DNA of 41,850 nt, taken from Nitrosomonadaceae bacterium (GTDB lineage: Bacteria > Pseudomonadota > Gammaproteobacteria > Burkholderiales > Usitatibacteraceae). Below are positions 34,254 to 41,850 of the stretch, one piece after another; position 1 is the stretch's first letter; each line of letters starts with the position of its first letter. Location: NCBI GenBank assembly GCA_021300055.1, contig JAJTHU010000057.1, positions 1-41,850 of the forward strand. The letters run 5' to 3'. The notes under the pieces were generated by a model. That model did no database searches. It had not been told where the DNA came from and was given only the letters and a program-made list of their open reading frames with translations. Made by a program: the position numbers and the translations under genes.

Positions 34254-34856
34254 ATGTCCAATCGGGCCAAAGACGAGCAACGTCGAACCGTCGCCGAGCT
34301 GGCCGCGAGGATCATTAACGATGGCGAGACCGACTACCATCTCGCCAAGCTAAAGGCCCTCAAACAGCTCGGCCTTTCGCCTGAGCATTCAGCGCTACCA
34401 GACAACAACCAGATCGACGAGGCGCTGCGCCAGCACTACGCGCTGTTCTCGCCTGTTGCGCAGGGCGAGGCTCTTCGGGCCCTGCGTGAAACAGCACTGA
34501 AAGTGTTGGAGTGGCTTAAGCCCTTCGAGCCATGGCTTTGCGGCCCAGTACTGACAGGCGTGGCGAACGCGCATAGCGAAATCGACATTGAGCTTGTCGG
34601 CATCGAGCCGAAAACCTTCGAAATGTTCTTGATCAACGCCGGGTTGCCCTTCGACGTTAGCGATCCATTCAAAACCTCTCGCGGGTCACGCGCCCTTCGC
34701 TACCATCTTGAATTCAACGATTGTCCAGTCGCCATCACGCTGTTCTCTAACCACGCCGACCGCTCCAGCGTCACCCCTCGCGACAGCGTTCGTTTTGACC
34801 GCGCACAAAAATCCGAGGCACTGCGTCGCTTCGGTTTTCCGGCGCCCCCCTCGTGA
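34254..34856 (+). CDS. Nucleotidyltransferase-fold-like protein, unknown function
   Basis: A 200-residue soluble protein. The middle contains GPVLTGVANAHSEIDIEL (97-114), which resembles the minimal nucleotidyltransferase motif G-S-x3-G-x-A-x3-S-D-x-D, but with GP in place of GS and Glu109 in place of the first Asp; Asp111 is kept. The N-terminal half is helical (RTVAELAARIINDGETDYHLAKLKAL). It lies 37 bases downstream of mrcA on the same strand and may be co-transcribed. It could be a nucleotidyltransferase with relaxed metal ligands or a non-catalytic relative. I cannot name a substrate. Confidence 0.8.
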   Translation: MSNRAKDEQRRTVAELAARIINDGETDYHLAKLKALKQLGLSPEHSALPDNNQIDEALRQHYALFSPVAQGEALRALRETALKVLEWLKPFEPWLCGPVLTGVANAHSEIDIELVGIEPKTFEMFLINAGLPFDVSDPFKTSRGSRALRYHLEFNDCPVAITLFSNHADRSSVTPRDSVRFDRAQKSEALRRFGFPAPPS

Positions 34857-34870
34857 GTTGAACGCACGCA

Positions 34871-34891
34871 GCACCCACATTCATTGGGTGC
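34871..34891 (+). terminator. Hairpin after the nucleotidyltransferase-like gene
   Basis: GCACCCA and TGGGTGC pair across a 7-base loop just after the stop at 34856. No T run follows, so termination is only possible, not evident. Confidence 0.35.
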
Positions 34892-34960
34892 GCGATACTG
34901 TGGTCTGCGGCATGTACTAGCCGCTCCCTCACTTAGTTTCGCTAAAGCTGCTGATCAATC

Positions 34961-36124
34961 ATGACTCCCTCAACCGCTCAGGTGCTTGCGCTGACGCGCG
35001 AGCTTGTTCAGTTCAACACTATCAACCCGCCCGGAGCGGAGCATGATTGCGCGAGTCATCTCGGACGCATGTTGCAAGACGCGGGCTTTACTGTGTCATA
35101 CCATGCGTTTGCGGATAAGCGTACAAGTTTGATCGCGACTATCGGTGGGCGGCAGACAAAGCCACCCATTTGCTTTACAGGTCACTTAGACGTCGTGCCG
35201 CTTGGGGCGGCGGCCTGGAAGCACGACCCGTTTGCAGCCGAAACCGATGGTGATCGTGTATTTGGTCGTGGCGTCACCGACATGAAGAGCGGCATTGCCG
35301 CGTTTACGATTGCGGCCATGCGCTTAGCGCCCTATCTGCAGGATAAACCGGGCCTAACCCTCGTACTCACAGCGTCCGAGGAAGTGGGCTGCGAGGGTGC
35401 CAAATATCTCGCACAGGCAGGATTGCTTGAACGCGCTGGGGCGATTGTAGTGGCGGAGCCAACCGCCAACTTCCCTTTTGTGGGACACAAGGGTTTGATT
35501 TGGGTTGAACTGGAAGCGAAGGGGAAAACAGCACACGCATCAATGCCGGAGCAGGGCGAGAACGCCATCCTCAAGATGAGTAGCGTGATCGATGACCTAT
35601 CCCGCTTTAACTGGAAGCATTACTGCGGCGTGGATTGCCACCATGTCATGGGCAAGCCCAGTATGAACATTGCCACCATCCATGGCGGTCTCAACACCAA
35701 CTCGGTTCCAGACTCCGTCAAGGTCACCGTCGACATGCGCACCGTGCCCGGCATCGATCACGAGCAACTTTGCCGCGCGATCGAGAGCGTGATTGGCGAT
35801 CGCGCCAAGCTCCGTAAGATTGTCGAAACGCCGCCGCTCTACACTGAGCCTGATGAGTGGGTGAGTCGCATCTTTGCGGCGGCGGCGCCATACTGCGACA
35901 CCGTTCCGACGCCCGACAATCCGCGCACGATCATGTTTTCAACCGACGGCGCAGATCTGCGTCGCGGTTATCAGGCCCGTGGTAACGGTACTGTGCCAAC
36001 CGTAATCTTAGGCCCTGGCCAGCCAGAACTCGCGCATCAAACCGACGAGTGGTGTTCGATTTCGCGTACGGAGCAGGCGGTTGCACTGTTCGACCAAATC
36101 ATGCGCGATTGGAACGACTTGTAG
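34961..36124 (+). CDS. M20 family metallopeptidase (ArgE/DapE type)
   Basis: A 387-residue di-zinc deacylase of the M20 family, which includes acetylornithine deacetylase and succinyl-diaminopimelate desuccinylase. Metal and catalytic residues are visible: His75 and Asp77 in CFTGHLDVVP, Asp107 in VTDMKSG, catalytic Glu140 and Glu141 in TASEEVG, and Glu165-region AEPT. A dimerisation domain lies at about 180-290 (GKTAHASMPEQGENAI). The family members overlap in sequence, so ArgE, DapE or another N-acyl-amino-acid deacylase is possible and no symbol is given. It converges with the TauE-like gene. Confidence 0.88.
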   Translation: MTPSTAQVLALTRELVQFNTINPPGAEHDCASHLGRMLQDAGFTVSYHAFADKRTSLIATIGGRQTKPPICFTGHLDVVPLGAAAWKHDPFAAETDGDRVFGRGVTDMKSGIAAFTIAAMRLAPYLQDKPGLTLVLTASEEVGCEGAKYLAQAGLLERAGAIVVAEPTANFPFVGHKGLIWVELEAKGKTAHASMPEQGENAILKMSSVIDDLSRFNWKHYCGVDCHHVMGKPSMNIATIHGGLNTNSVPDSVKVTVDMRTVPGIDHEQLCRAIESVIGDRAKLRKIVETPPLYTEPDEWVSRIFAAAAPYCDTVPTPDNPRTIMFSTDGADLRRGYQARGNGTVPTVILGPGQPELAHQTDEWCSISRTEQAVALFDQIMRDWNDL

Positions 36125-36134
36125 CAGGACGCGT

Positions 36135-36962
36135 TCAAACCGAGACCGCCATTTTGATGGCGAGTCCCACCAAGAAGATCATAAAGACCTTCTTGAGTGT
36201 TTCGACTGGTAGTCGATGCGCCAATCGAGCGCCGTACGGGGCGACAATAAAGCTGGTTAAGGCAATACCAAAGAACGCAGGCAGATAAACGTAGCCGACG
36301 GACCACGGCGGCAAACCGTGATCCGCATAGCCGGTCACGACGAAGCCGATGGTGCCAACCAGTGCAAGCGGTAATCCGATGGCGGCCGCCGTACCGATCG
36401 CCTCGTGCATGCGCACTTTGGCCCATGTCAGAAAAAGAATAGACAGTACGGCGCCACCGATGCCCGCTAGCGCCGAGACAAAGCCCATGCCGAAGCCGAA
36501 CAGCGTGAGCCCAGCCCATCCTGGAAGACCGCGCTCTTCACCGCGTTGCGAGGCAAAGAATTCGGCCAGTCGAACGCCAAGCACCATCTGAAACGCCAGA
36601 AAGCAAATGAACGCGACAAAGAAAGACTTCAAGAATGTTGTCGTCGAATAGAACGCAAACACTGTGCCGGAGAGAGTGCCCAGAAGAATGCCCGGCGTCA
36701 TCTGGCGCACCACACGCCAATTCACGGCGCCAAGCTTGTGGTGCGTCCGTGCGCTGGCGAACGCGCCAGGAATGATTGTTGCCATTGATGTGGCCAACGC
36801 CATATGGATGACATGGTCTGGCGAATAGCCGCGGGCAACAAACGTGAGTGTCAAGATCGGCACCATGACGGAGCCGCCACCGATACCGAGTAAGCCTGCG
36901 AAAAAACCTACGAAGCAGCCGGCCGCAAGGTAGATCAGCAGAAAGTACAGTTCAGGGTGCAG
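36135..36962 (-). CDS. TauE/SafE family permease, apparent CUG start
   Basis: A 275-residue sulfite exporter TauE/SafE family membrane protein with about eight spans. The first ATG in frame (36866) would remove the first 32 residues, which include the first span and the conserved glycine motif GLLGIGGGSV. Upstream of it the frame reads LHPELYFLLIYLAAGC, starting at CTG 36962. That CTG has AAGG six bases upstream and lies one base after the stop of the EVE-domain gene. No ATG, GTG or TTG occurs in frame between a TGA and this point. The full length fits the family. It likely exports or imports a small anion or sulfur compound. Confidence 0.85.
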   Translation of the reverse strand: MHPELYFLLIYLAAGCFVGFFAGLLGIGGGSVMVPILTLTFVARGYSPDHVIHMALATSMATIIPGAFASARTHHKLGAVNWRVVRQMTPGILLGTLSGTVFAFYSTTTFLKSFFVAFICFLAFQMVLGVRLAEFFASQRGEERGLPGWAGLTLFGFGMGFVSALAGIGGAVLSILFLTWAKVRMHEAIGTAAAIGLPLALVGTIGFVVTGYADHGLPPWSVGYVYLPAFFGIALTSFIVAPYGARLAHRLPVETLKKVFMIFLVGLAIKMAVSV

Positions 36963-36963
36963 G

Positions 36964-37419
36964 TTAGGCCTTGAGCAGTTTGTTGATGATCTTCCAATGC
37001 GCTGGGCTCACCGGCGTGATCGACAAGCGATTGCCACGCTGCAGGATGATCAAATCAGCAAGCGCTTCAATCGACCTCAATTCAGCGAGCGACAAAAGGC
37101 GCGTCTTTCGCACCAGCTCAACATCGACCAACATCCAGCGAGGGCTTTCGCGGGTCGCCTTCGCGTCGAAGTATTTGCTCTTGCGGTCGAACTGCGTTTC
37201 GTCTGGGTAGGCGTTCGAACAAACCTTCGCCAGCCCCGCGATTCCCGGCTCCGGGCAAGACGAGTGGTAGAAGAGAACGTCGTCCCCGACCTTCATTTGG
37301 TCGCGCATGTAATTGCGCGCCAAGTAATTTCGCACACCAAACCACGGCACTGTGCGAGTTCGGACGAGATCGTCGATCGAGAATTCGTCCGGCTCCGACT
37401 TCATTAACCAGCAAGCCAC
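36964..37419 (-). CDS. EVE-domain protein (PUA-like)
   Basis: A 151-residue EVE-domain protein (PF01878), a PUA-like fold that in other proteins recognises modified bases. It reads ACWLMKSEPDEFSIDDL, then PWFGVRNYLARNYMRDQMKVGD, VLFYHSS and PGIAGLAKV, all family hallmarks. GTG 37419 is chosen because GGAG lies five bases upstream and the protein then begins at the usual family position; extending to 37614 would add unrelated residues that overlap the 6S RNA. It follows zapA and 6S RNA and ends one base before the permease start. Confidence 0.92.
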   Translation of the reverse strand: MACWLMKSEPDEFSIDDLVRTRTVPWFGVRNYLARNYMRDQMKVGDDVLFYHSSCPEPGIAGLAKVCSNAYPDETQFDRKSKYFDAKATRESPRWMLVDVELVRKTRLLSLAELRSIEALADLIILQRGNRLSITPVSPAHWKIINKLLKA

Positions 37420-37493
37420 TTGCACTCCATATCGTTTTTTTGCTGACCGCGCTTCGCGGCAGATAGCGCAGCCAGCGCGAAATGCCCAAAATG

Positions 37494-37710
37494 AAAAAGG
37501 GCAAAAGCAGCACGCTACTTTTGCCCTACGGGATGAACTTGAGTGTTCGCTTGAAGCCGCACCTTGAACGCGAGGGTTCAAGGGAGGAAGCACACTGGCT
37601 ACCGTCAGGTTCACCCGCGTGGGGCGATCACACTGGTAACACTAAGCGCACAACCATCGACACGTAGTCTATTGGTTCAAAGGATGTAAGCCGCAAGCGA
37701 ACGCTCAAAC
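37494..37710 (-). ncRNA. ssrS: 6S RNA
   Basis: In the zapA to EVE gap the minus strand has the features of 6S RNA, the RNA polymerase-binding regulator. The 5' arm TTGAGCGTTCGCTTG (37708-37694) pairs with CAAGCGAACACTCAA (37553-37539) with one mismatch, closing a stem around about 140 bases. Inside, CCTTGAACCCTCGCGTTCAAGG matches the well-known CCUUGAAC...GUUCAAGG hairpin near the 3' end of E. coli 6S RNA. A strong terminator follows: GGGCAAAAG and CTTTTGCCC (37526-37499), then TTTTT. Mature size would be about 170-175 bases. The position after zapA is the conserved locus. No clear promoter is seen, so processing from a zapA transcript is possible. Confidence 0.88.
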
Positions 37711-37748
37711 CCACCCTCGCCTACGTCTTCGCGAGTGCAGCGCAAGAA

Positions 37749-38108
37749 CTAAAACAGCTTTTCTTGCTCCGAGACGGCTTTCTCAAGGATTGATTCGAAC
37801 GTATTGATTCTACCCCTGACATAGACCTCGTCAACGGCGTTGCCGGAATTAGAGGTTGCAGGCGCGTTCGTTGGGATTGTGTCCCCTGCCCTTAGGTAAT
37901 GTAGGTGTTCGTGCGCAAGGTTGAGTGCTGCCATGATTGCAATGCGCTCGTTGCCGACAACCTTGCCCGTATCCTTGATTTCCTTCATCTTTCGATTCAG
38001 CAAATCGACCGAGGCGAGAAGCTGACGCTCTTCTCCTGCGGGGGCCGCCAAGCGAAACTCACGGCCCATGACGCTAACATTGACGGCTTTTGGTTCTGAC
38101 TTGCTCAT
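37749..38108 (-). CDS. zapA: Cell-division protein ZapA
   Basis: A 119-residue FtsZ-ring stabilising protein. The N-terminal globular part reads VNVSVMGREFRLAAPAGEERQLLASVDLLNRKM, given here in parts: VNVSVMGREFRL and LLASVDLLNRKM. It is followed by ERIAIMAALNLAHEHL and a C-terminal helix (VRGRINTFESILEKAVSEQEKLF region) that dimerises. The ATG overlaps the upstream zapB-like gene (ATGA). The 6S RNA gene follows. Confidence 0.94.
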   Translation of the reverse strand: MSKSEPKAVNVSVMGREFRLAAPAGEERQLLASVDLLNRKMKEIKDTGKVVGNERIAIMAALNLAHEHLHYLRAGDTIPTNAPATSNSGNAVDEVYVRGRINTFESILEKAVSEQEKLF

Positions 38109-38314
38109 ACCCGCTCGCTCTCGGCTTCAGGCAATTGCGCGACAAGCGCCTCGATGCGCGTCTTGGCTTGGTCGAGCTTTTCGGAGAGGCGCTTCACTTC
38201 GTCAGTTTTCGCCGCCAATTGCTGGCGCAACTCGTTGTTTTCCGAACGCAGGCGCTGGAAAAGCGTGACGAAGTGGTTGAGCTTCTCTTCGAAGCGGGAA
38301 AAGTCGGCTTCCAT
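38105..38314 (-). CDS. ZapB-like coiled-coil cell-division protein
   Basis: A 69-residue protein that is almost entirely coiled coil (FEEKLNHFVTLFQRLRSEN and ELRQQLAAKTDEVKRLSEKL). Size, composition and tight coupling to zapA (ATGA overlap) match the small ZapB-like family found next to zapA in many proteobacteria. It probably bridges ZapA and the division machinery. Confidence 0.85.
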   Translation of the reverse strand: MEADFSRFEEKLNHFVTLFQRLRSENNELRQQLAAKTDEVKRLSEKLDQAKTRIEALVAQLPEAESERV

Positions 38315-38402
38315 AGCGCACAGAGTAGCAAAAAAATGTCTTTCGCGTCAATGCATAACGCGACTTTTTGAAGGTAAGTTCGTTAAATCTACGGGGGATG
38401 AC

Positions 38403-39293
38403 TCAAATTTTGACGCCGTACTCGGCAAAGAGGCGCTCGCGCACCTCGTTGTCGATGGCGCTAGGCGCCGTGGCATTCGCCTGCCCTGCCGTAAGCGTCG
38501 CACGGGTAACGCCGTGGTAGTGCCTCAACGCGGTGGAAAACCACGGTTCGCCAAGGCCGACAAATTGCTGCCCCGAATGCCGCAAGGCGGCGTGGATGCG
38601 GGCCCCAGTGTCGTACTCGTTGAACGGACTAAGTTCGCCGTGACGCGCAATTCGCGCCTCGGCATACCAACGCTGACCGATCCCACGCAGGAAAGGCACA
38701 CGCTGGCGCGCATAAAACAGTTTGGACAGCTGCCGGCTCCACGGGATTTCTAAGTAATCGCGCGAGTGCATGAACGTGCTTCCAGCGCGAAGCGCGTCGC
38801 GAACCGGCGCTACTCGCATCAGACATAGCGGGATCCACATCCGCTCCATATAGCGCCCCCCCTCGATCGACGCCCCTGCGGCGCTTGGAAACCGCTCACT
38901 CGGATGAAGGAATCCAGACCCGTAGGCCGCTGGATCAGACAACGCGGTACGCATCGCGGGAACGAGTGCATCTGAGCGTATTTCAAGGTCGGAGTCGACC
39001 AGTAGCAACGTGCGATCTGACGAGTGCGAAAAAAGTGTGTCCAGGGTCTGTCCATGCGGTCGCAACGGCGCTTGAAGCAGGTCGAATTGATGCGTTCGAC
39101 GCACCTCTTGGAACCACTGCCAGCTGTTATCGGTTGACTCGCAGTCGATGACGCACACCGGCATGCCCGCGTAGCGCAATGCGCTAAGCAAAGCCAATGT
39201 GCTTACGTTACGAGTGCTGCAATTAATGATCACCGCGCGCGCATCGGCAGGCGGAAGCGCCGCAAACTGCGCCAAAAAATGCTTTGCTGACAT
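38403..39293 (-). CDS. Glycosyltransferase-like protein (GT-A fold)
   Basis: A 296-residue protein with a GT2-like N-terminal domain: AVIINCSTRNVSTLALLSAL at the nucleotide-binding start, VCVIDCESTDNSW, and the DxD-type LLLVDSDLEIRSD (Asp100 and Asp102) for the metal and sugar nucleotide. The C-terminal half has conserved aromatic and Arg residues but no membrane spans. It stands alone beside the riboswitch and btuB, and no polysaccharide genes are nearby to suggest an acceptor. Confidence 0.75.
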   Translation of the reverse strand: MSAKHFLAQFAALPPADARAVIINCSTRNVSTLALLSALRYAGMPVCVIDCESTDNSWQWFQEVRRTHQFDLLQAPLRPHGQTLDTLFSHSSDRTLLLVDSDLEIRSDALVPAMRTALSDPAAYGSGFLHPSERFPSAAGASIEGGRYMERMWIPLCLMRVAPVRDALRAGSTFMHSRDYLEIPWSRQLSKLFYARQRVPFLRGIGQRWYAEARIARHGELSPFNEYDTGARIHAALRHSGQQFVGLGEPWFSTALRHYHGVTRATLTAGQANATAPSAIDNEVRERLFAEYGVKI

Positions 39294-39340
39294 TGCCTAA
39301 TTTTAGACGTTCGCGAAAGCCCGCCGCGCTGGTGCAGCGC

Positions 39341-39346
39341 TAGAAT
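39341..39346 (+). promoter_or_regulatory. Candidate -10 box for the btuB leader
   Basis: TAGAAT sits about ten bases before the start of the riboswitch, as expected if transcription begins just upstream of the aptamer. No convincing -35 box is seen. Confidence 0.3.
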
Positions 39347-39356
39347 GAATGTGTTC

Positions 39357-39575
39357 GTGGTGCTCGTGTGCAGCAATGCATGCGCGTTAAACGGGAAGTG
39401 CGTGTGAGGGGTCCTGCCGCCGCGTCTTTTTGGCGGCTTGTCCCATCAATTCGCACACTGCCCCCGCAACGGTGATTGAGAACACGATGCCGAAGTACCA
39501 CTGAGTGAAGCTGGCTTGGGAAGGTGGCATCTGGCGACGTTGACGCGTCGCGCTCATCAGTCCGGATACCGGCCA
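39357..39575 (+). promoter_or_regulatory. Cobalamin riboswitch
   Basis: The leader contains the conserved cobalamin-aptamer blocks in order: ggtgctcgtg; gcgttaaacgggaa; gcacactgcccccgcaacggtga (the B12 box core with CCGCAACGGT); gaaggtggc; and cagtccggataccggcc at 39558-39574. The 190-base stretch from the aptamer end to the btuB start would hold the expression platform; no clear intrinsic terminator is seen, so translation control is more likely. Binding of adenosylcobalamin or another B12 form should lower btuB expression. Confidence 0.95.
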
Positions 39576-39762
39576 AGAACCATCCTCGCGATATCCGCGC
39601 GAGCGATGTGGCGCGCCATCGACTGAGGTTGGTGGCGTATTGGCTTGTCGCTTGCGGGGACGCTCGCGACACACTCAATCCTTCAACATGCAATATCTTG
39701 TCTTTCGTTGCTCTCCACCTCGCCTCTTAGCACTTACCGGCTTCCCACCAACCAAATCCAAG

Positions 39763-41637
39763 ATGTCGCAGACGCAGCAGCGTCTACCGCGATACAAGCA
39801 AGCAGTGCTACCAAGCATGGCGATTGGCCTTGCTGCGCTTTGCTCAGCTGAAGCAGTCGCTTCCAGCATGGCCAGCGAGACGCTCACGGTAACGGCGACT
39901 CGCACCGCCGTCAAAAGCGGCGATGTAATGGCTCATCTGACGATCATCAACCGGCAGGAGATCGATGACGCCAGTGCACAATCGGTGTTGGAGTTGCTAC
40001 AACGTCGAGCCAACCTCGACATTCGTAGTACGGGCGGTCCCGGGCAGTCCTCCGCGATTTTTTTGCGCGGTACGAGTCCTACCCACACCTTGCTATTAGT
40101 CGACGGGCAGCGCGTCGGCTCATCAACGTCCGGGGCACCCGCGTGGGAGCACCTTTCATTGGACATGATTGACCGCATCGAAATCGTGCGCGGCCCACTG
40201 TCTGGTCTCTACGGATCAGATGCGATTGGTGGCGTCATACAAATTTTCACGCGTACGCCGCCGCGCGGTTCCGCTGCGACCAAAACGCGCGCCGAGGCGA
40301 CCGTCGGAAATTACCGAGCTGGGCATCTCGGTGCGTCGCTGGGGCTCTCCCATGAGCGGTCGAGCCTGAGCCTGTCGGCGAGCCACCGCCGCATCGACGC
40401 GCCGTCTGCGAGCAATCCCGTCTCCGGTGCGTTCACCTACAACCCGGATCGTGATGCCTATACGCAAGACAGTGCCTCGCTCAAGCTCAGCCACGAGTTG
40501 TGGCAAGGTGAACGAGTCACACTAAGCCTGTGGCAGTCGCGTGGCGACGTCCGCTTCGATGCCGGCCTTGGCAACGACGCGCGTAACCAGCAGACGCTGT
40601 CGGGCATGCAGATCGTCTCGGAGAACAACCTTACCGCATCGTGGCGGTCAAAGTTGAGCATTGGCGAGACCGTCGACTACAGCAAGATCCGATCGTCCTT
40701 TCCGGGCCGCTTCGAAACCACGCAGCGGCAGTTTTCTTGGCAAAACGAATTCGTCACTCCCGCTGGTTTGGCGCTGCTCGGTATCGAGCAGCGGCGCGAA
40801 CGCGTCGTGGCGACGACGAACTACGTTGCAACGAGTCGAACCACTGATTCTGTCTTCGGCAGCATATCGCAACGAGTGGGATCGCAGTCGTTAGCGGTCA
40901 ATGCGCGCCACGATCGCGAGGACCAATTTGGTGATCGCACGACAGGCGGCGTCACTTGGGGTTGGGAAGTATCTTCGCGTGAGCGGGTTTATCTCGCGGC
41001 AGGTAAGGCTTTTCGCGCGCCGTCCCTTAACGACCTCTACTTTCCCGGGTTCGCCAACTCGCGTCTTCGCCCTGAGCAATCCGAGTCAGGTGAATTTGGT
41101 TGGCGCCTTTCGAGCCTAGACAAGCGACGCGGCATCCCTGAATGGACCCTCAATTTGTCAGTATTTGAGAATCGCATTGATGATTTGATTGCGTTTGATG
41201 CCGCCACCTCGCGACCCCAGAACATTCGCCGCGCCCGCATTCGCGGGTGGGAGCTACAACTCGATTCGCCGTGGGCGGGTATCGATTGGCGTGCGCAAAT
41301 AACGGCTCAGCAACCACTCGACACAGACACACGCAAGCAACTACGCGGCCGTGCCAAGTTACTTGGAAGCTTTGCAGCGTCTATCACCAGAGGCCCGTGG
41401 CGCACCGGCATCGATGTCGCGTCGAGCGGTGAGCGCTTCGACTCAACCAACGCGGCACCAAGTTCGCGTATGGCCGGATACGCGTTGCTCAGCGGCTTTG
41501 TGCGCTATCAACTTAATCGCGAGTGGGAACTCTCTTTGAGCGGCAACAACCTGCTCGATAAGTCTTACGAACTCGCAAAGGGTTACAACCCGTTGGGGCG
41601 CCAGCTTATGCTCACCGCGCGATATCAAGGTCGCTAG
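39763..41637 (+). CDS. btuB: TonB-dependent vitamin B12 receptor (BtuB-like)
   Basis: A 624-residue outer-membrane receptor. The start at 39763 gives MSQTQQRLPRYKQ, a signal peptide ending near AVASSMAS, and a TonB box in ETLTVTATRT. The plug domain includes DASAQSVLELLQRR and IFLRGTSPTHTLLLVDGQRVG, with RGPLSGLYGSDAIGGVI near its end. The C-terminal barrel ends NPLGRQLMLTARYQGR. ATGs at 39688 and 39640 are in frame but would precede the signal peptide. The preceding cobalamin riboswitch supports B12 as substrate; E. coli BtuB has 614 residues. Confidence 0.92.
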   Translation: MSQTQQRLPRYKQAVLPSMAIGLAALCSAEAVASSMASETLTVTATRTAVKSGDVMAHLTIINRQEIDDASAQSVLELLQRRANLDIRSTGGPGQSSAIFLRGTSPTHTLLLVDGQRVGSSTSGAPAWEHLSLDMIDRIEIVRGPLSGLYGSDAIGGVIQIFTRTPPRGSAATKTRAEATVGNYRAGHLGASLGLSHERSSLSLSASHRRIDAPSASNPVSGAFTYNPDRDAYTQDSASLKLSHELWQGERVTLSLWQSRGDVRFDAGLGNDARNQQTLSGMQIVSENNLTASWRSKLSIGETVDYSKIRSSFPGRFETTQRQFSWQNEFVTPAGLALLGIEQRRERVVATTNYVATSRTTDSVFGSISQRVGSQSLAVNARHDREDQFGDRTTGGVTWGWEVSSRERVYLAAGKAFRAPSLNDLYFPGFANSRLRPEQSESGEFGWRLSSLDKRRGIPEWTLNLSVFENRIDDLIAFDAATSRPQNIRRARIRGWELQLDSPWAGIDWRAQITAQQPLDTDTRKQLRGRAKLLGSFAASITRGPWRTGIDVASSGERFDSTNAAPSSRMAGYALLSGFVRYQLNREWELSLSGNNLLDKSYELAKGYNPLGRQLMLTARYQGR

Positions 41638-41657
41638 CCGCGAATCAAAAGTCGCCT

Positions 41658-41702
41658 ATTGGCGCGGTGTTTCGGACGTTTCGCCCCTAACACCGCGCCA
41701 AT
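41658..41702. terminator. Bidirectional terminator-like inverted repeat
   Basis: A perfect 14-bp inverted repeat, attggcgcggtgtt (41658-41671) and aacaccgcgccaat (41689-41702), separated by 17 bases, between the converging btuB gene and the partial gene at 41711. T runs are weak on both sides. Confidence 0.65.
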
Positions 41703-41710
41703 ACTAGAGT

Positions 41711-41850
41711 TTATATCTCTGTGGTTGGCGGCTTTTCTTTGCGATTCCCGCCAGCGACAACCTTGTATTCGTACAGCCGACACTCAATCTTGCCGTTGTA
41801 GAGCGGCGTGCGTCGGCTCGCGCTTAAACGAATAGCTTTCGCAAGATTGC
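41711..41850 (-). CDS. C-terminus of a probable THUMP-type (RlmL-like) RNA methyltransferase, partial
   Basis: An open frame running off the window edge ends at TAA 41711. Its 45 visible residues include IRLSASRRTPLYNGKIECRL and YEYKVVAGGNR. The pattern R-x-T-P-L-Y-N-G-x-x-E-C-R-L is similar, as I remember it, to the C-terminus of class I RNA methyltransferases with a THUMP domain, such as the RlmL type. Only the tail is in view, so the family call is tentative. It converges with btuB. Confidence 0.55.
   Translation of the reverse strand, partial: NLAKAIRLSASRRTPLYNGKIECRLYEYKVVAGGNRKEKPPTTEI

Noticed and set aside
37420..37614. Upstream extension of the EVE-domain protein
   Set aside because: Added residues do not match the family, overlap 6S RNA, and the GTG at 37419 has a good ribosome-binding site.

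Overview
This 41.85 kb window is a chromosomal stretch of a Gram-negative betaproteobacterium, probably from a Burkholderiales-like lineage. The evidence is the mix of conserved blocks (lysM-dprA-topB facing def-fmt-rsmB-DUF4390-ntrY-ntrX, pilMNOPQ-aroK-aroB facing mrcA, and zapB-zapA-6S RNA-EVE), a secretin-type type IV pilus, and a moderately high G+C content by eye. I see no rRNA, tRNA, CRISPR array, insertion sequence or prophage. Most of the window is core chromosome. The more unusual pieces are the left 6 kb and several local anomalies.

Layout. 1-270: two tandem copies of a 135-bp unit carrying an 18-bp palindrome. 311-5686 (minus): a LytS/LytTR signalling cluster with two histidine kinases, one response regulator and three possible small single-span membrane proteins. 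5931-7376 (minus): a sodium:solute symporter. 7497-14545 (minus): ubiB, topB, dprA and a LysM protein. 14840-22046 (plus): def, fmt, rsmB, a DUF4390 protein, ntrY and ntrX. rsmB has an in-frame amber codon between its best ribosome-binding site and the rest of the gene. NtrX has a degraded AAA+ domain. 22086-24231 (minus): an aspartoacylase-like and an N-formylglutamate-amidohydrolase-like hydrolase, preceded by the C-terminal stump of an oligopeptide ABC-transporter ATPase whose stop still overlaps the next start codon. 24350-24679 (plus): a small TPR protein. 24683-31488 (minus): pilM-pilN-pilO-pilP-pilQ-aroK-aroB, with mrcA (PBP1A) divergent from pilM. 34254-36124 (plus): a nucleotidyltransferase-like protein and an M20 peptidase. 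36135-38314 (minus): zapB-like, zapA, 6S RNA, an EVE-domain protein and a TauE/SafE permease that appears to start at CUG. 38403-39293 (minus): a glycosyltransferase-like protein. 39357-41637 (plus): a cobalamin riboswitch and a BtuB-like receptor. 41711-41850 (minus): the C-terminus of a probable THUMP-type RNA methyltransferase.

How the genes work together. PilMNOP form the inner-membrane and periplasmic alignment complex for the PilQ secretin, and mrcA supplies peptidoglycan synthesis from the opposite strand. aroK and aroB continue the pil operon into the shikimate pathway. def and fmt remove and add the N-terminal formyl group, and rsmB modifies 16S rRNA. NtrY/NtrX is a membrane sensor and regulator pair. 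The riboswitch should shut off the vitamin B12 receptor when cobalamin is abundant. No wholly new system is evident. The best leads are the unusual multi-span LytS kinase cluster, the rsmB amber codon, the CUG-start permease, the hydrolase operon left behind by a deleted transporter, and the degenerate NtrX.
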